Origin: Mantis religiosa
Taxonomy: Eukaryota > Arthropoda > Insecta > Mantodea > Mantidae
NCBI GenBank assembly: GCA_030765055.1
Contig: CM060958.1
Span: 110,987,127-111,051,126, forward strand
DNA: 64,000 nt
Direction: 5' to 3'
Shown here: one piece after another, positions 11,220 through 20,438 of the stretch
Layout of the letters: every line of letters starts with the position of its first letter
Numbering within the stretch: the stretch's first letter is position 1
Notes under the pieces: model-generated
What the model saw: only the letters and a program-made list of their open reading frames with translations
What the model was told of the DNA's origin: nothing
The model's database searches: none
Program-made: the position numbers and the translations under genes

Positions 11220-13953
11220 AAAGCTGGTCGTCCCGAACAGCACCATCATAGCGGGCTAGACGATCCAGGTGTACCACCAACATCTTCCCTCGGGGAACCT
11301 TCTGGATGCGGTAGACCACGTCGTTAATCCTCTTCACCACCCGGTACGGTCCTTGCCATGGCTGCTGGAGCTTCGGGCACCGTCCCTTGGTCCGGGTAGG
11401 ACGGTACAACCAGACTAGGTCACCTTGCTGGAACCCTTGGCTGTTGGCTTGCCTGTCATACCTGGTCTTCATGCGGTCGCTCGCCTTCTGGACGTTCTGG
11501 CGAGCCATCTCGTGCATGTCGTGGAGATGGTCCACCAAGTTCTCCACATACTCGGTCGCTGGCTGTTTCACTTCCGGAGGGCTTCCAAAAGCCAGGTCAC
11601 AAGGGAGGCGTAACTCTCGGCCGAACATTAAGCTGGCTGGCGTCATCCCAGTTGTGTCGTGTGTAGACGAGCGATAGGCCAGCAAGAACAGTGGCACCTT
11701 GACGTCCCAGTCTCGCTGATGGCTGGCCACGACTTTCCTCAGGTGTTCCTCTAAGGTCTTGATGTACCTTTCGACCATGCCATCCGATTGGGGATGTAGA
11801 GGCGTAGTGCGAGTCTTGTTCACCCCAAGCCTTTGTAGTGCCTCCTTCATTAGGTTGGACTCAAAGTTGGTACCCTGGTCACTGTGTAGCTCTAACGGCA
11901 CCCCAAATCGACAGAATACTTGCTCCACGAGGCAGTCTGTGACTGTCTTTGCCTCTTGGTTTGGGATGGCATACACCTCCGGCCACTTGGTGAAGTAGTC
12001 CACGACCACCATTAGGTACTTGTTGCCCCGGTCGGAAACTGGGAACGGTCCAGCAATATCAACGGCGATCCGTTCGAATGGCGCTCCGACGTTGTACTGC
12101 TGCATGCGACCCCGGCTCCTAGTCTGAGGGCCACGACACGCCGCGCACACGTGACACTGACGGCACCATCTCTCAGCATCTGCTCGGAGTCTCAGCCAGT
12201 AGTAGCGCTGCCGTAGTTTGTCAATCGTTCGGTTCGCTCCCAGGTGTCCTCCCGAAGTACCGGCGTGTACTTCCTCCAGGACTTCCGGGACCTTACTCCG
12301 GGGAAGTACCAACTGCTCTCTCTGCGTCTTCCCATCGGGTGATTCCCATACCCGGAACAGCACGCCCTCTCTGATCTTCAACGAGTCCCATTGGGCCCAG
12401 TACGACTTGTAGGTGGCGCTCCTTTGTGCGATATCCTCCCAGGTTGGTCTTGTCCCTGCCTCCACTTCCCTCAAGAGTGGCCCCAAGTCTGCGTCCGCCA
12501 GCTGCTCCCTCCTCAGGCCTGCGCTATCCCAACCGTCCGCAGGCACTGCCACAACTACTCGGACTGCAGCGGCACGCTCCTTCTCTTCCACTCTTGTGCA
12601 CTGGCCGCACTCTTCTGGACAGGGTCTTCGGGACATGGCGTCTGCGTTACCGTGGCTCTTCCCTCTACGATGTTCCGAGGTGAAGTCGTACTCCTGCAGC
12701 CTCTGGACCCAACGTGCTGTCTGGCCTTCCAGGTTCTTAAAGCTCAATAGCCAGGTTAGGGCGGAATGGTCAGTCCTCAGGTGGAATGGCTGACCGTACA
12801 GGTACTTGTGGAAGTGCTCCAAGGTCTTTACTACCGCCAATAATTCTCGTCGGGTGACGCAGTAGTTCTTCTCTGCCTTGGATAGCGTCTTGCTGTAGTA
12901 GGCTATCACCCGCTCATGGCCGTCCTGGATCTGCGATAGGACACCTCCAATGCAATGGTCGCTAGCGTCGGTGTCCACAATGAAGGCGCCACCCGGTTGT
13001 GGGAAACCCAAAATTGGAGCACTGCACAGGGTCTCCTTCAGGTGCTGGAAAGCGTTTTCGGCGTCCTCCGTCCACACAAATGGCCGGTGTTCCTCTGTCA
13101 GGCGGGTGAGTGGTTTTGCGATGTTGGAGAACCCCTTTATGAAGCGGCGGTAATAACTGCACAGCCCCAGGAAACTGCGCAACTCTTTCCTATCCTTTGG
13201 GCGAGGCCAATCTCTCACTACCTGTGTCTTCTCCGGGTCTGTGGCCACTCCGGTTGCTGAGACTATGTGGCCTAAGTAGTTCACTTTCTTGCGGAAGAGC
13301 TGGCACTTCTTCGCGTTCAGCTTCAAGTTGGTCGCCTGCAGTCTCTGTAGCACCTTACTCAGATTCTCGAGGTGATCTTCAAAAGTCTTCCCGACGATGA
13401 TGATGTCGTCCAGGTATAGCAGGCAGGCATCGTAAGTCAGTCCTCTCATCACTGACTCCATGAGGCGTTGGAAGGTAGCTGGTGCGTTGCAGAGGCCAAA
13501 GGGCATAACCGTGAACTGCCAAAGACCTTGGCCCGTCGAGAATGCGGTCTTCTCCTTGTCTCTCGGGTCTAGAGCTACCTGCCAGTAGCCCGACTTCAGG
13601 TCCAGGGTCGAGAACCACTGTGCACCAGCTAGCGTGTCCAGGGTGTCGTCAATCCGGGGTAAGGGAAAGCAGTCCTTCCGGGTGACAGCGTTCAGCTTTC
13701 TGTAGTCTACGCAGAAGCGCAGCTCGCCGTTCTTCTTCGTCACCAAGACTACAGGGGAACACCAAGGGCTGTCGGACTCTTCAATCACTCCCCTGGATCT
13801 CATGTCCTCCAGCATGTCTCGTACCGCCCCTTGCTTCGCCAGCGGAACGCGTCTATGTGGTTGCCGAATAGGCCGGGCGTCTCCGGTGTCGATGCGGTGA
13901 AGCACTTTGTCCGTGCGGCCGTAGTCACTATCGCCTTGGCTGAAGACGCGCTC
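11218..13953 (-). CDS. pol: Pol: reverse transcriptase, RNase H and integrase
   Basis: Continues in the protease frame directly after a TAG at 13954-13956. There is no ATG at its head, so in an active copy it would be made as part of a Gag-Pro-Pol polyprotein. Numbering from codon 13905: reverse transcriptase with motif A LDLKSGYWQV near residue 101, motif FTVMPFGLCNAPATF near 131, and catalytic YLDD at 164-167. RNase H has D313, E354, D379 and D422. Integrase has an HHCC zinc finger (H547, H554, C581, C584) and a core with D616, D676 and E712, a D-D-35-E spacing. A GPY/F-type module (QGPYRVVKRI) lies near the C-terminus. All catalytic residues are intact, and the stop is at 11218. Confidence 0.92.
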   Translation of the reverse strand, partial: ERVFSQGDSDYGRTDKVLHRIDTGDARPIRQPHRRVPLAKQGAVRDMLEDMRSRGVIEESDSPWCSPVVLVTKKNGELRFCVDYRKLNAVTRKDCFPLPRIDDTLDTLAGAQWFSTLDLKSGYWQVALDPRDKEKTAFSTGQGLWQFTVMPFGLCNAPATFQRLMESVMRGLTYDACLLYLDDIIIVGKTFEDHLENLSKVLQRLQATNLKLNAKKCQLFRKKVNYLGHIVSATGVATDPEKTQVVRDWPRPKDRKELRSFLGLCSYYRRFIKGFSNIAKPLTRLTEEHRPFVWTEDAENAFQHLKETLCSAPILGFPQPGGAFIVDTDASDHCIGGVLSQIQDGHERVIAYYSKTLSKAEKNYCVTRRELLAVVKTLEHFHKYLYGQPFHLRTDHSALTWLLSFKNLEGQTARWVQRLQEYDFTSEHRRGKSHGNADAMSRRPCPEECGQCTRVEEKERAAAVRVVVAVPADGWDSAGLRREQLADADLGPLLREVEAGTRPTWEDIAQRSATYKSYWAQWDSLKIREGVLFRVWESPDGKTQREQLVLPRSKVPEVLEEVHAGTSGGHLGANRTIDKLRQRYYWLRLRADAERWCRQCHVCAACRGPQTRSRGRMQQYNVGAPFERIAVDIAGPFPVSDRGNKYLMVVVDYFTKWPEVYAIPNQEAKTVTDCLVEQVFCRFGVPLELHSDQGTNFESNLMKEALQRLGVNKTRTTPLHPQSDGMVERYIKTLEEHLRKVVASHQRDWDVKVPLFLLAYRSSTHDTTGMTPASLMFGRELRLPCDLAFGSPPEVKQPATEYVENLVDHLHDMHEMARQNVQKASDRMKTRYDRQANSQGFQQGDLVWLYRPTRTKGRCPKLQQPWQGPYRVVKRINDVVYRIQKVPRGKMLVVHLDRLARYDGAVRDDQL

Positions 13954-13956
13954 CTA
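13954..13956 (-). other. pol: In-frame amber codon between protease and RT
   Basis: A TAG followed by GAG on the minus strand splits an otherwise continuous pro-pol frame: 16 open codons separate it from codon 13905. The downstream sequence (VFSQGDSD then GRT) is a segment that sits within Pol in related elements, so the break is internal to the protein. Confidence 0.85.
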
Positions 13957-14868
13957 TCGCCCCAGTAGTTGTCGAACCTGCTCCAGCTGTTCTGCGGTCA
14001 GGTGGTCGGCCGCCCTCTCCAGTAAGCCTTCTAGCCGGGGCCCCAGGTGTTGCTTCGGCGCCGGCTCCTGTGTCTTGTCGATTGCTGTTACGCTCACTAC
14101 GGGCTCGCACGTTCCCAACTCCGTCCCGGCCTGGACGTCGTGATCGGTGTCCGTTGGATTTAGCAGTCTCACTGGCACCTCCTCTCGGCACGGCAGCAAT
14201 GCCCTGGCTACACACAGTCCGTGTACAGGCGTCTTCTGGTCCAGCATCATGTTCCTGGTTCTCTGGCCCTCAAGTCGCGCCGTCACCACCACCTCGCTCC
14301 TCGCGGAAACAACCACGTCTTCGTCCAAGACGACCCTGCACATTCCAAGGTGCTCTTCGGGTTGACGGAGTATAACCTCTTCTCCGTTAAGCCGCAGGAC
14401 CTTCTTGCCGACGTCGACCGTCGCCTCATGGCTCCTGAGGGCATCCAGTCCCAGGATCACCTCCTCAGCCACCTTCGCGACGAACACCCACAGACGAACG
14501 GCACTCCGTCCCAAGTTCAGCTCCAGCAGGGCCTCCTTCTCCACAGGCAAGGTGTCACCCGATGCCGTGACAAGCTGGTATGGCCGGCTTGGCTTCCTTG
14601 TCGGCAAACCCTTCGCCACGTCAGGTCTGATGATGGTCACGGCCGCCCCGGTGTCCACCAGCACGCGGCACGGCTTTCCTCTTATCCAACCGTCCGCGAT
14701 GAGGCTGTCATCCATACGCCGGCTGACGGCGCGCAGTGTCACTCGAGGGGATGGTGGTGATGGCGCCGACGTGCCCCTCTCCACGACGGCCCTTACTCGT
14801 TTTCCGGCTGCTCTTCCTGGCGTGGGCAGTCTCTCTGTAGGTGTCCGGGCTGTCCACACCCCCAACAC
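13954..14868 (-). CDS. pol: Aspartic protease region (Pro), -1 frame to Gag
   Basis: The open frame overlaps the gag 3' end by 76 bp in the -1 frame, so expression is expected by ribosomal frameshifting; the first codon listed is only the frame limit. The retropepsin site is VLVDTGAAVTII, with the catalytic Asp near residue 72. The flap region is followed by VILGLDALRSHEATVD, the usual ILG-x-D second motif. About 130 residues of linker follow. The frame ends at the amber codon 13954-13956, exactly where related elements run on into the RT domain without interruption. The stop is therefore either a single disabling mutation or a readthrough site. Confidence 0.85.
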   Translation of the reverse strand: MLGVWTARTPTERLPTPGRAAGKRVRAVVERGTSAPSPPSPRVTLRAVSRRMDDSLIADGWIRGKPCRVLVDTGAAVTIIRPDVAKGLPTRKPSRPYQLVTASGDTLPVEKEALLELNLGRSAVRLWVFVAKVAEEVILGLDALRSHEATVDVGKKVLRLNGEEVILRQPEEHLGMCRVVLDEDVVVSARSEVVVTARLEGQRTRNMMLDQKTPVHGLCVARALLPCREEVPVRLLNPTDTDHDVQAGTELGTCEPVVSVTAIDKTQEPAPKQHLGPRLEGLLERAADHLTAEQLEQVRQLLGR

Positions 14869-15986
14869 AGGCCACTAGGTGTTCGCCGGCGTCCTTCAGC
14901 TGGTCTCCTGTCTCCGGCGTAGCGGACACTCCTCGTTCTCGACGTCGGAATAGATGTTACTTTGGCCGCCTCCATCCTTAATGCCGCTGTCAGCGCCTCG
15001 TGTATGGTTTTATATTCGCCGAGCATTAGGCGCTGACGAATCTCCGTGTGCCGTACCCCGTCGACAAAATTGTAGGCGGCTTCCCGGGATACGAACTCCA
15101 GTGGCAGGTCAACCAAGGCCTTGCTAGCCAGCTGCTCGATGGCTATGGCGAACTCCTGCAGCGTCTCCCCCGGCTGCTGCGCCCTTGCCTTTAGCTGGCT
15201 TCGGTATGCTGCGGCTAAGCGGTGGTTCCCGAAGCGATTCTCCAGGGCCTCCCAGATGTCCTTGGGCGCCGCCATCGTCTGCACCGCGTTTAGCACTTCC
15301 GCGGCCCGTCCCTGGAGGCTGGCTATTAACTGTGTGGCCTCCTCCTCCAGTGACCATCCGTTGTGCCTGGCCACTGTGTCGAACTGGCGGCGGAAGACCT
15401 CAAACGTTGACGCGCCGTCATACTTGGGAGGTTTGACGCGCGCAGATGTTGTGTCGCGTCCCGGCGCGTCGGCCTTCAAATCCTTCAGCTTCCTGCCGAC
15501 GACGTCCTCCACCATGGCGTTCAGGGACTTCGCGCTGCTGTCTGCTTTCCCTTCCAGGTCGTTAACGCGGCTCGCCAGGTCCTCGACGCGCTCGTCCACT
15601 TGGCCCATCCGCTTGCCCAGCTCCGTCACGTCATCCCTCACGCCGGCCAACTGTTCTTGAAATTTGGCGGCGAGAGCCTCGTTCGCCACCTTCATTTCCG
15701 TGGTCAGTTCGGCCATCTTTGAGGTCATTTTCGTGGCCAAGTTGTTGTTAGCCGTTTCCGTCTTCGCTGTTAATTCGGCCTTCATTTCTTCCATCTTCCC
15801 GGTGATGTTGTCGTTGGCCGTCTTCATTTGTTTCAACTCGGCGGTGATGCTGTCGTTGGCCGTCTTCATTTGTTTCAACTCGGCGGTGAGGTTGTTATTT
15901 GTCGCTTCCGTTTTTGCAGCGAGGTTTTCATTTGCCGTCTTCATTTCTTTCAGTTCCGCTAAAATCTTTTCTAATGCTGCCTCCAT
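14793..15986 (-). CDS. gag: Gag polyprotein
   Basis: 397 residues. I start it at the ATG at 15986, 11 bp downstream of the primer binding site; the open frame continues upstream into the LTR, but that part would overlap the tRNA primer site. Residues 1 to about 150 are a long coiled coil built from imperfect repeats of a TAELKQMKTAND unit, which is unusual for this family. A capsid-like region follows (WEALENRFGN, LQEFAIAIEQLA). Near the C-terminus is a CCHC zinc knuckle, CWGCGQPGHLQRDC, at about residues 374-387, for nucleocapsid binding of RNA. It ends 76 bp inside the protease frame. Confidence 0.9.
   Translation of the reverse strand: MEAALEKILAELKEMKTANENLAAKTEATNNNLTAELKQMKTANDSITAELKQMKTANDNITGKMEEMKAELTAKTETANNNLATKMTSKMAELTTEMKVANEALAAKFQEQLAGVRDDVTELGKRMGQVDERVEDLASRVNDLEGKADSSAKSLNAMVEDVVGRKLKDLKADAPGRDTTSARVKPPKYDGASTFEVFRRQFDTVARHNGWSLEEEATQLIASLQGRAAEVLNAVQTMAAPKDIWEALENRFGNHRLAAAYRSQLKARAQQPGETLQEFAIAIEQLASKALVDLPLEFVSREAAYNFVDGVRHTEIRQRLMLGEYKTIHEALTAALRMEAAKVTSIPTSRTRSVRYAGDRRPAEGRRRTPSGLCWGCGQPGHLQRDCPRQEEQPENE
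14799..14805 (-). promoter_or_regulatory. Candidate -1 frameshift site
   Basis: Just before the gag stop the minus strand reads G GAA AAC in the gag frame. It is only partly like the canonical X XXY YYZ heptamer (GGGAAAC would be canonical), so it is offered as a candidate. The -1 relation between gag and protease itself is certain from the frames. Confidence 0.3.
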
Positions 15987-15996
15987 TGTGTTATGT

Positions 15997-16012
15997 CGCA
16001 CTTCTGACACCA
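15997..16012 (-). other. Primer binding site (tRNA-Leu-like)
   Basis: TGGTGTCAGAAGTGCG on the minus strand, 2 bp inside the 5' LTR. It begins TGG, complementary to the CCA end of a tRNA. TGGTGTCAGAAGTG is the complement I recall for insect tRNA-Leu 3' ends, used for example by mdg3-like elements. Confidence 0.75.
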
Positions 16013-16014
16013 AT

Positions 16015-16442
16015 TGTGACTTTGTGGGTTCGTGAAATGAAAAGTCCAATTTCACCACTCAAAAATGTTCTTTATTTCCAGCGACTTACAGTTAAACACT
16101 TGCCAATTACACAAAATTACGTAATGCTCACAATTACGATTCACCAGTTCGTCCGTTATCGTTCCGATGCACGTACACGGCGCTACTTCACTAGCACGTC
16201 AAACACTAACTGACTAACTGTCTCTCTGAAACCCTTTTTATAAGAATGTCAGTGTTTTTCTAGAAGTCTCTAATCACCGAACGTTCCAGACCACCGGAGA
16301 AGGGGAGAGAAACATCGAAGGACCGGCGACACTACCGCAAATCACCCCTCAGTTAGTGACAGGAGACAGATGAGTGGGCGTGGCGAGGCCTCCGGCCCCT
16401 TCTCAGCTGTTGCTTGTGGTGCTTCCCGATAACTGGGTGACA
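16015..16442 (-). repeat. 5' LTR of the Gypsy element
   Basis: 428 bp, lying upstream of gag on the coding strand. It carries the promoter and is nearly identical to the 3' LTR. Confidence 0.95.
16208..16242 (-). promoter_or_regulatory. LTR core promoter (TATA and initiator)
   Basis: TATAAAAAGGG at 16242-16232 on the minus strand is followed about 30 nt downstream by TCAGTT (16213-16208), an arthropod initiator. This places the likely start of transcription near 16211. The two solo LTRs at 30208-30608 and 47615-48023 show the same layout. Confidence 0.65.
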
Positions 16443-16573
16443 ATATGGTATCCTTAAGCACTAATACACGGTAAACTAGAACAGTCCAAAACATGTTGTG
16501 ATTTAAATATGGGTGATTATTTGTACCAATAAATGCTTTAATAATGTATAGTTTTGAAAAATAGCAATAAATA

Positions 16574-17881
16574 CGAGGACCGTTCAATATAGAATGATCA
16601 CAATTTTTTTGAAAACGTACCTTTGCTCACCCTCATCATTTCGATGGTCCTTCTCAAAATAGTCTCCCCTGAATGCGATGCACATATCCCGGCGTTTCTG
16701 TCAGTCTTAAAAGATATGCTGCAAACCATTTTTGAGAGATCCTTCAAAATGGCCTCCACAGCGTTCACCACTGCTTCTGATGATGGATAATGCCTCCCAC
16801 GAAGGCATTTCTTCAAGTCAGGCAATAGAAAAATGTCACTTGGGGCTAAATCCGCACTATAGGGAGGGTGAGAGACGCACTTCACGTTGATTGTTGCAAG
16901 ATATTCAGCAACAACATTGGCAATATGCGGTCGCCCATTATCGTGGTGACGCATCTAGCCTGTTTTACGAAAATGTGCTCTTTTACGCCTGATATGGACT
17001 TACAATGTTTTCATGACATCACTGTAGTATTGTCCAGTTACTGATGTGTGTGCAGGTACAACATGCTGCTAAACCATTCATGAATATTAAAGAATGAGAT
17101 GACCATAACTTTCCCGACGGAAGCAACCAATTTTGCTTTTTTGGGCGGTTGGGGATGAAGGAGTTTTCCACACTGAGTTCAGCTGTTTGCTCTCAGGATC
17201 AAAATGATGTAGCCAAGTTGCATCAGCAGTGATTACGTTTGAAAGAAACTTCGGATCTTCCTCTAACATCAACTTTAACTGCATGCAGACCTGCATGCGA
17301 TTCTCCTTTTCTTCGGGAATCAACAGTCTTGGAACCCATCGCGCACAAACACGTCTCGTGTGTAATGAATGTTTCTGTCACCAAAGTGTAGGTGGCAACA
17401 AATGAATGTTCAGTATTTCAGAAAGTGATTTTAAGGTAATTCGTCGATCCTCTCTCACAATGGCAGCAGCAGTGTTGATGTTTTCTTCCGTAAGAGCAGT
17501 AACTGGAACACCACCTTCCTTTGAAATTGATTGTCTCCCGTCTTTAAACATTTTAAACCACTTTCGAGCTGTGTTGTAGGGAAGAAGTGACTCTCCATAG
17601 GTCTCCTGTAACATTGTATAAGTCTCAACTGAAAACTTGTTCAGACGAAAGCAGAATTTCAAAGCCGCATGTTGTTCCTCACGTGTTACCTCCATTGCAG
17701 CGGTAGGCGATAATGAACATGTCTGGTTCTCACAGGCAGGAACCAGGAGTACCAACGATGAAGCTACTATGGCGTGTTTGTTTCACATTAAGCTAACAGA
17801 ACATAATAAGATTAAACTTTAGTGCGAAGAATTGTAACTGTAAAAATATTATGATCATTCATAGCCCTGTTCAAGCCCTCG
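16574..17881 (-). mobile_element. Mariner family A copy 1, full-length
   Basis: About 1.31 kb flanked by TA (16572-16573, 17882-17883). The inverted ends read CGAGGACCGTTCAATATAGA (left) and, as reverse complement, CGAGGGCTTGAACAGGGCTA (right). Both then contain AATGATCA. A broken minus-strand transposase fills the interior. A second copy lies at 60426-61877, and the right half of the element at 49091-49905 is related. Confidence 0.8.
16598..17755 (-). pseudogene. Mariner A transposase (DD34D), disrupted
   Basis: Three open pieces cover almost the whole protein. The N-terminal piece (17378-17755) has the FRLNKFSVETYTMLQETYGE helix-turn-helix, ARKWFKMFKDGRQSI and REDRRITLKSLSEILNI. The middle (17087-17323) has ITADATWLHHFDPESK, containing the first catalytic Asp (the usual form is TGDE). 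The C-terminal piece (16598-16954) has RHHDNGRPH with the second Asp and PPYSADLAPSDIFL with the third, then LRGRHYPSSEAVVNAVE. Frame breaks near 17350 and 17000 make it inactive. Confidence 0.8.
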
Positions 17882-17883
17882 TA

Positions 17884-18880
17884 TATATAATGTTATATTA
17901 ATGAATAGTGAGCTAAATCTAGAAACACTCCTAAAATTGGAGAGTTAATGGAAATAAAATACGACAGAGGAAAAATCACTCTTAGATTTCGCTAATTGAT
18001 CAGAGAAAACTACGAAAAGCTAAGGTTAGAAGAGGCAGTCGACGGAATCGAACCCGGTAACATATTTATAAGGCTCGCACGTTAACGTGAAGCATTTCAC
18101 TTGGTAAAGTTACTATGCTCAATTTTGAGAAATAAGGATTTGAAGCCTGTAGGAAGCCATTGGTATGTCAAACTTAGAAAACATTTCTCATGGCAATCGA
18201 TAAGCAGTTCTCACCAACTTGGAATCAAGTTCTCCACAGCTGGAAGTTTCTTTTTTAAACTCCACATCTGGAAGCCGCCCACATAAAAACGTATAAGCGG
18301 CAACTGTGTCTGCGAGAGAGGCTTTAATCTTATCAGTGAATTCTTTGATGACCAAGTGGAACCGGAGTTAGCTATAACAAAGAGAGAAGTGGTCAGAAAG
18401 CTCTCGAATGAAATTACAGTTGGGAAAGTCCGGTGCCGGTGCCGAGGGCTCTATTGTTAAAATCGTCGCACAAAGTTTCGAGTGCCGAGAGTCACTGCCT
18501 CACTTCTGAAAAAGAATCGGAAGTCCTAACTTCGTATTTTACATGACGAAATGGCAGAACGAATTATATTTGCTGTACTTCATCCCTTACATCATTCTAC
18601 ACAGTAACCTACGACCATACTTAGAACTATTCTATATCCACAGAGTATTGATTTTAAGTGTGTCCTTAAAATATATGTTTTAAAAATGTGCTATTACATA
18701 TAATTTTTTAAAATGTAGCTTTAAGGCAAAGTTTGCCTTATTGCATATTTGTTTGTCCATACCATATGATTTAGGATTTTATAGCTAAGCGGTACTGAAA
18801 TCTTTTAAGAGATGGTCCTTATTTGATGTCCTTGAAATCCTGTTCTTTTTCCATAATCAAAGGATGAAACGAATAAGGAT
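17884..18880. other. No clear feature; one tRNA-like B box
   Basis: Mostly AT-rich. At about 18048-18058 the minus strand reads GGGTTCGATTCC, a polymerase III B-box match that may be the relic of a SINE. No matching A box or body is recognisable. Confidence 0.4.
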
Positions 18881-19025
18881 AGATAGAGTCGAAATGAAAA
18901 ATTCAATGCCACGGCGGGGATTTGACCCACGGATCTCCTGGTTTCCATCCAGTCCCTCTTACCCATTGAGCTACCATGGCCAATTTGCCGTCATAACATT
19001 AAATTCTCCATTTGACTCATATATT
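18881..19025 (-). mobile_element. SINE-F copy 1 (tRNA-like)
   Basis: On the minus strand GGCCATGGTAGCTCAATGGG (A box), a short anticodon-arm-like stretch, then GGGTCAAATCCCCGCCGTGG (B box) and CATTGAATTTTTCATTTCGA. Both flanks match copy 2 (19190-19335) beyond the tRNA-like part, so the repeated unit is about 145 bp. Confidence 0.6.
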
Positions 19026-19189
19026 TCTCCGGTAGACTACTAGGAGCTCTCCCATTTGAGATACACCGTTTGTATCGACTTACTATCGTAAGTACTTGAG
19101 TCCCAGGCTTCATTATTTAACTCTTATTATCTAAGTTAATAGATGGAAATTATTCATTTCTTCACACTATCCATATACGCGCTAAGCTA

Positions 19190-19335
19190 TTGGATTGATA
19201 GAGTTGACATGAAAAATTTAATGTCACGGTCGGGATTTGAACCACGGATCTATTGGTTTCCGTCCAATCGCTCTTACACATTGAGCTACATGGCCAATTT
19301 GCTGTCATTATATTAAATTCTCCAATTGACTCGTA
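19190..19335 (-). mobile_element. SINE-F copy 2
   Basis: A diverged direct repeat of copy 1, including its flanks: GATAGAGTTGACATGAAAAA, GGATTTGAACCACGGATCTA, TTGAGCTACATGGCCAATTT, then ATTAAATTCTCCAATTGACT. It lies about 310 bp from copy 1 in the same orientation. Confidence 0.6.
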
Positions 19336-19412
19336 GATCCGTGGATCCCAGTAGATCCGTGGTTCAAATCCCGGCCGTGGCATTGAATTTTTCATGTCGA
19401 CTGTCAATTCAA
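19332..19412 (+). repeat. Inverted SINE-F 3' half
   Basis: AGATCCGTGGTTCAAATCCC then GGCCGTGGCATTGAATTTTT and CATGTCGACTGTCAA is the reverse complement of 19202-19251. It forms a hairpin with a stem of about 50 bp with copy 2. A short direct duplication of GTAGATCCGTGG sits at its left edge. Confidence 0.6.
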
Positions 19413-19925
19413 TACATCCTGTGTCCGGCTAGTGTGAAGAAATGAATAATTTACATCAATTACCTTAAAATAATAAGGATATCCCATTTAGGAGCATTAT
19501 AAATATTGGAAAAATAAGTCCAAGAAACCATAGTACGAGAAGGGAAACGGGTGCATAAAAGCTAAATTGCTTGCTTATAGCACTTTATTGTATAATTTCT
19601 GTCTTAATTTTATGGTTTACCATTTATGTAAAAGTTATTCAGAAAGAACAGGTCTTCAGAGGCTAGTTTCAGATTTTTAAGATATAAGTACATGTCACAA
19701 AAATATATAGTACTTTAATATAAAAATGTACAAGCAATGTTTTCCTAAAATTATTTTTTAAACTTTTTATTCAGGAGAATCCAAAAGTGTTTTCAGTAAA
19801 ATCTCGGTATGGATTAGTTGTAGTGGAATGCAATAACCCCTCTATGTACGTATATGTAAAGGGTCTTACAACATGATAGCTGCCGTTGTTATTAAGTTAC
19901 AGAAGTCAGTTTTGTCATGTGGTTA
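19413..19925. other. No recognisable feature
   Basis: AT-rich sequence with no coding signal or repeat recognised. Confidence 0.5.
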
Positions 19926-19927
19926 AC

Positions 19928-20160
19928 AGTGGCGGCTCGTGTCGAAAAATAACAGCGTCCTGCGGGAGAAATTTTCGTAAAATGAAGTCTATGCGCACAT
20001 GTTTCTACAGAATTTCTCCTTCATTTCGCTTTTTGCTCAACTTTTAGATCGGGTTTTGGTCACCCTAAAATTTTTATACTAACCCTTTCTTCTAATGCTC
20101 GCTTTGAATAGGCAGTTTTTAGAAGTTCATTAAGCGTTTCATTACTTACTAGTTAAACTT
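19928..20160 (-). pseudogene. Possible hAT-type transposon end
   Basis: The left edge CAGTGGCGGCTCGTG resembles the terminal repeats of many hAT elements. On the minus strand the sequence decodes, with a few stops, to NETLNELLKTAYSKRALEER then SIKILG and PDLKVEQKAK. This pattern recalls the N-terminal region before the TTF-type zinc finger of hAT-related transposases. I see no second end and no 8-bp duplication, so this is tentative. Confidence 0.3.
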
Positions 20161-20436
20161 TTCATAATATTAAATTACTCATACACTGATTAATGTATAC
20201 TCATACACACGTTTCACACTCACACACAAAATACAGAAACTTATATGGTGCAACTTCTATGGTCAGCTGATCTCTGTAGATCCTATTTATTGGAATGCAA
20301 TTCTTATGTCTTTGGCCCACAAGAGAACCAAGAGCAACAATAAATATTAGAATAAAGTAAAAGAAACTCGTCGTTTCGAACCTAGCGTTTTTATCATCAT
20401 ATTACAGCAAGCTAACCCACTCGTCCAGCATCGGTC
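20161..20436. other. No recognisable feature
   Basis: AT-rich spacer before mariner B. Nothing recognised. Confidence 0.4.
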
Positions 20437-20438
20437 TA

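Larger units (their letters stand above)
10779..16442 (-). mobile_element. Ty3/Gypsy LTR retrotransposon, nearly intact
   Basis: A 5,664-bp element on the minus strand with 428-bp LTRs at 10779-11206 and 16015-16442. The LTRs begin TG and end CA and differ at only two positions (10845 against 16081, 10860 against 16096). A 4-bp duplication ATAT flanks it (10775-10778, 16443-16446). The order on the coding strand is 5' LTR, primer binding site, gag, protease (-1 frame), RT, RNase H, integrase, polypurine tract, 3' LTR. This order (integrase after RNase H) is that of Ty3/Gypsy. No envelope frame is present. GC content is much higher than in the flanks, which marks it as a recent arrival. Confidence 0.95.

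Noticed and set aside
11387..15660. Many plus-strand open frames of 60-180 codons
   Set aside because: They are antisense shadows of the GC-rich gag-pro-pol frames on the minus strand.
16015..16058. Gag start inside the 5' LTR at 16058
   Set aside because: The frame is open there, but a start would precede the primer binding site within the LTR. The ATG at 15986 just after the site is the normal position.
10779..16442. An endogenous retrovirus with an envelope gene
   Set aside because: Pol ends at the polypurine tract, leaving no room for an env frame, so this is a plain LTR retrotransposon.
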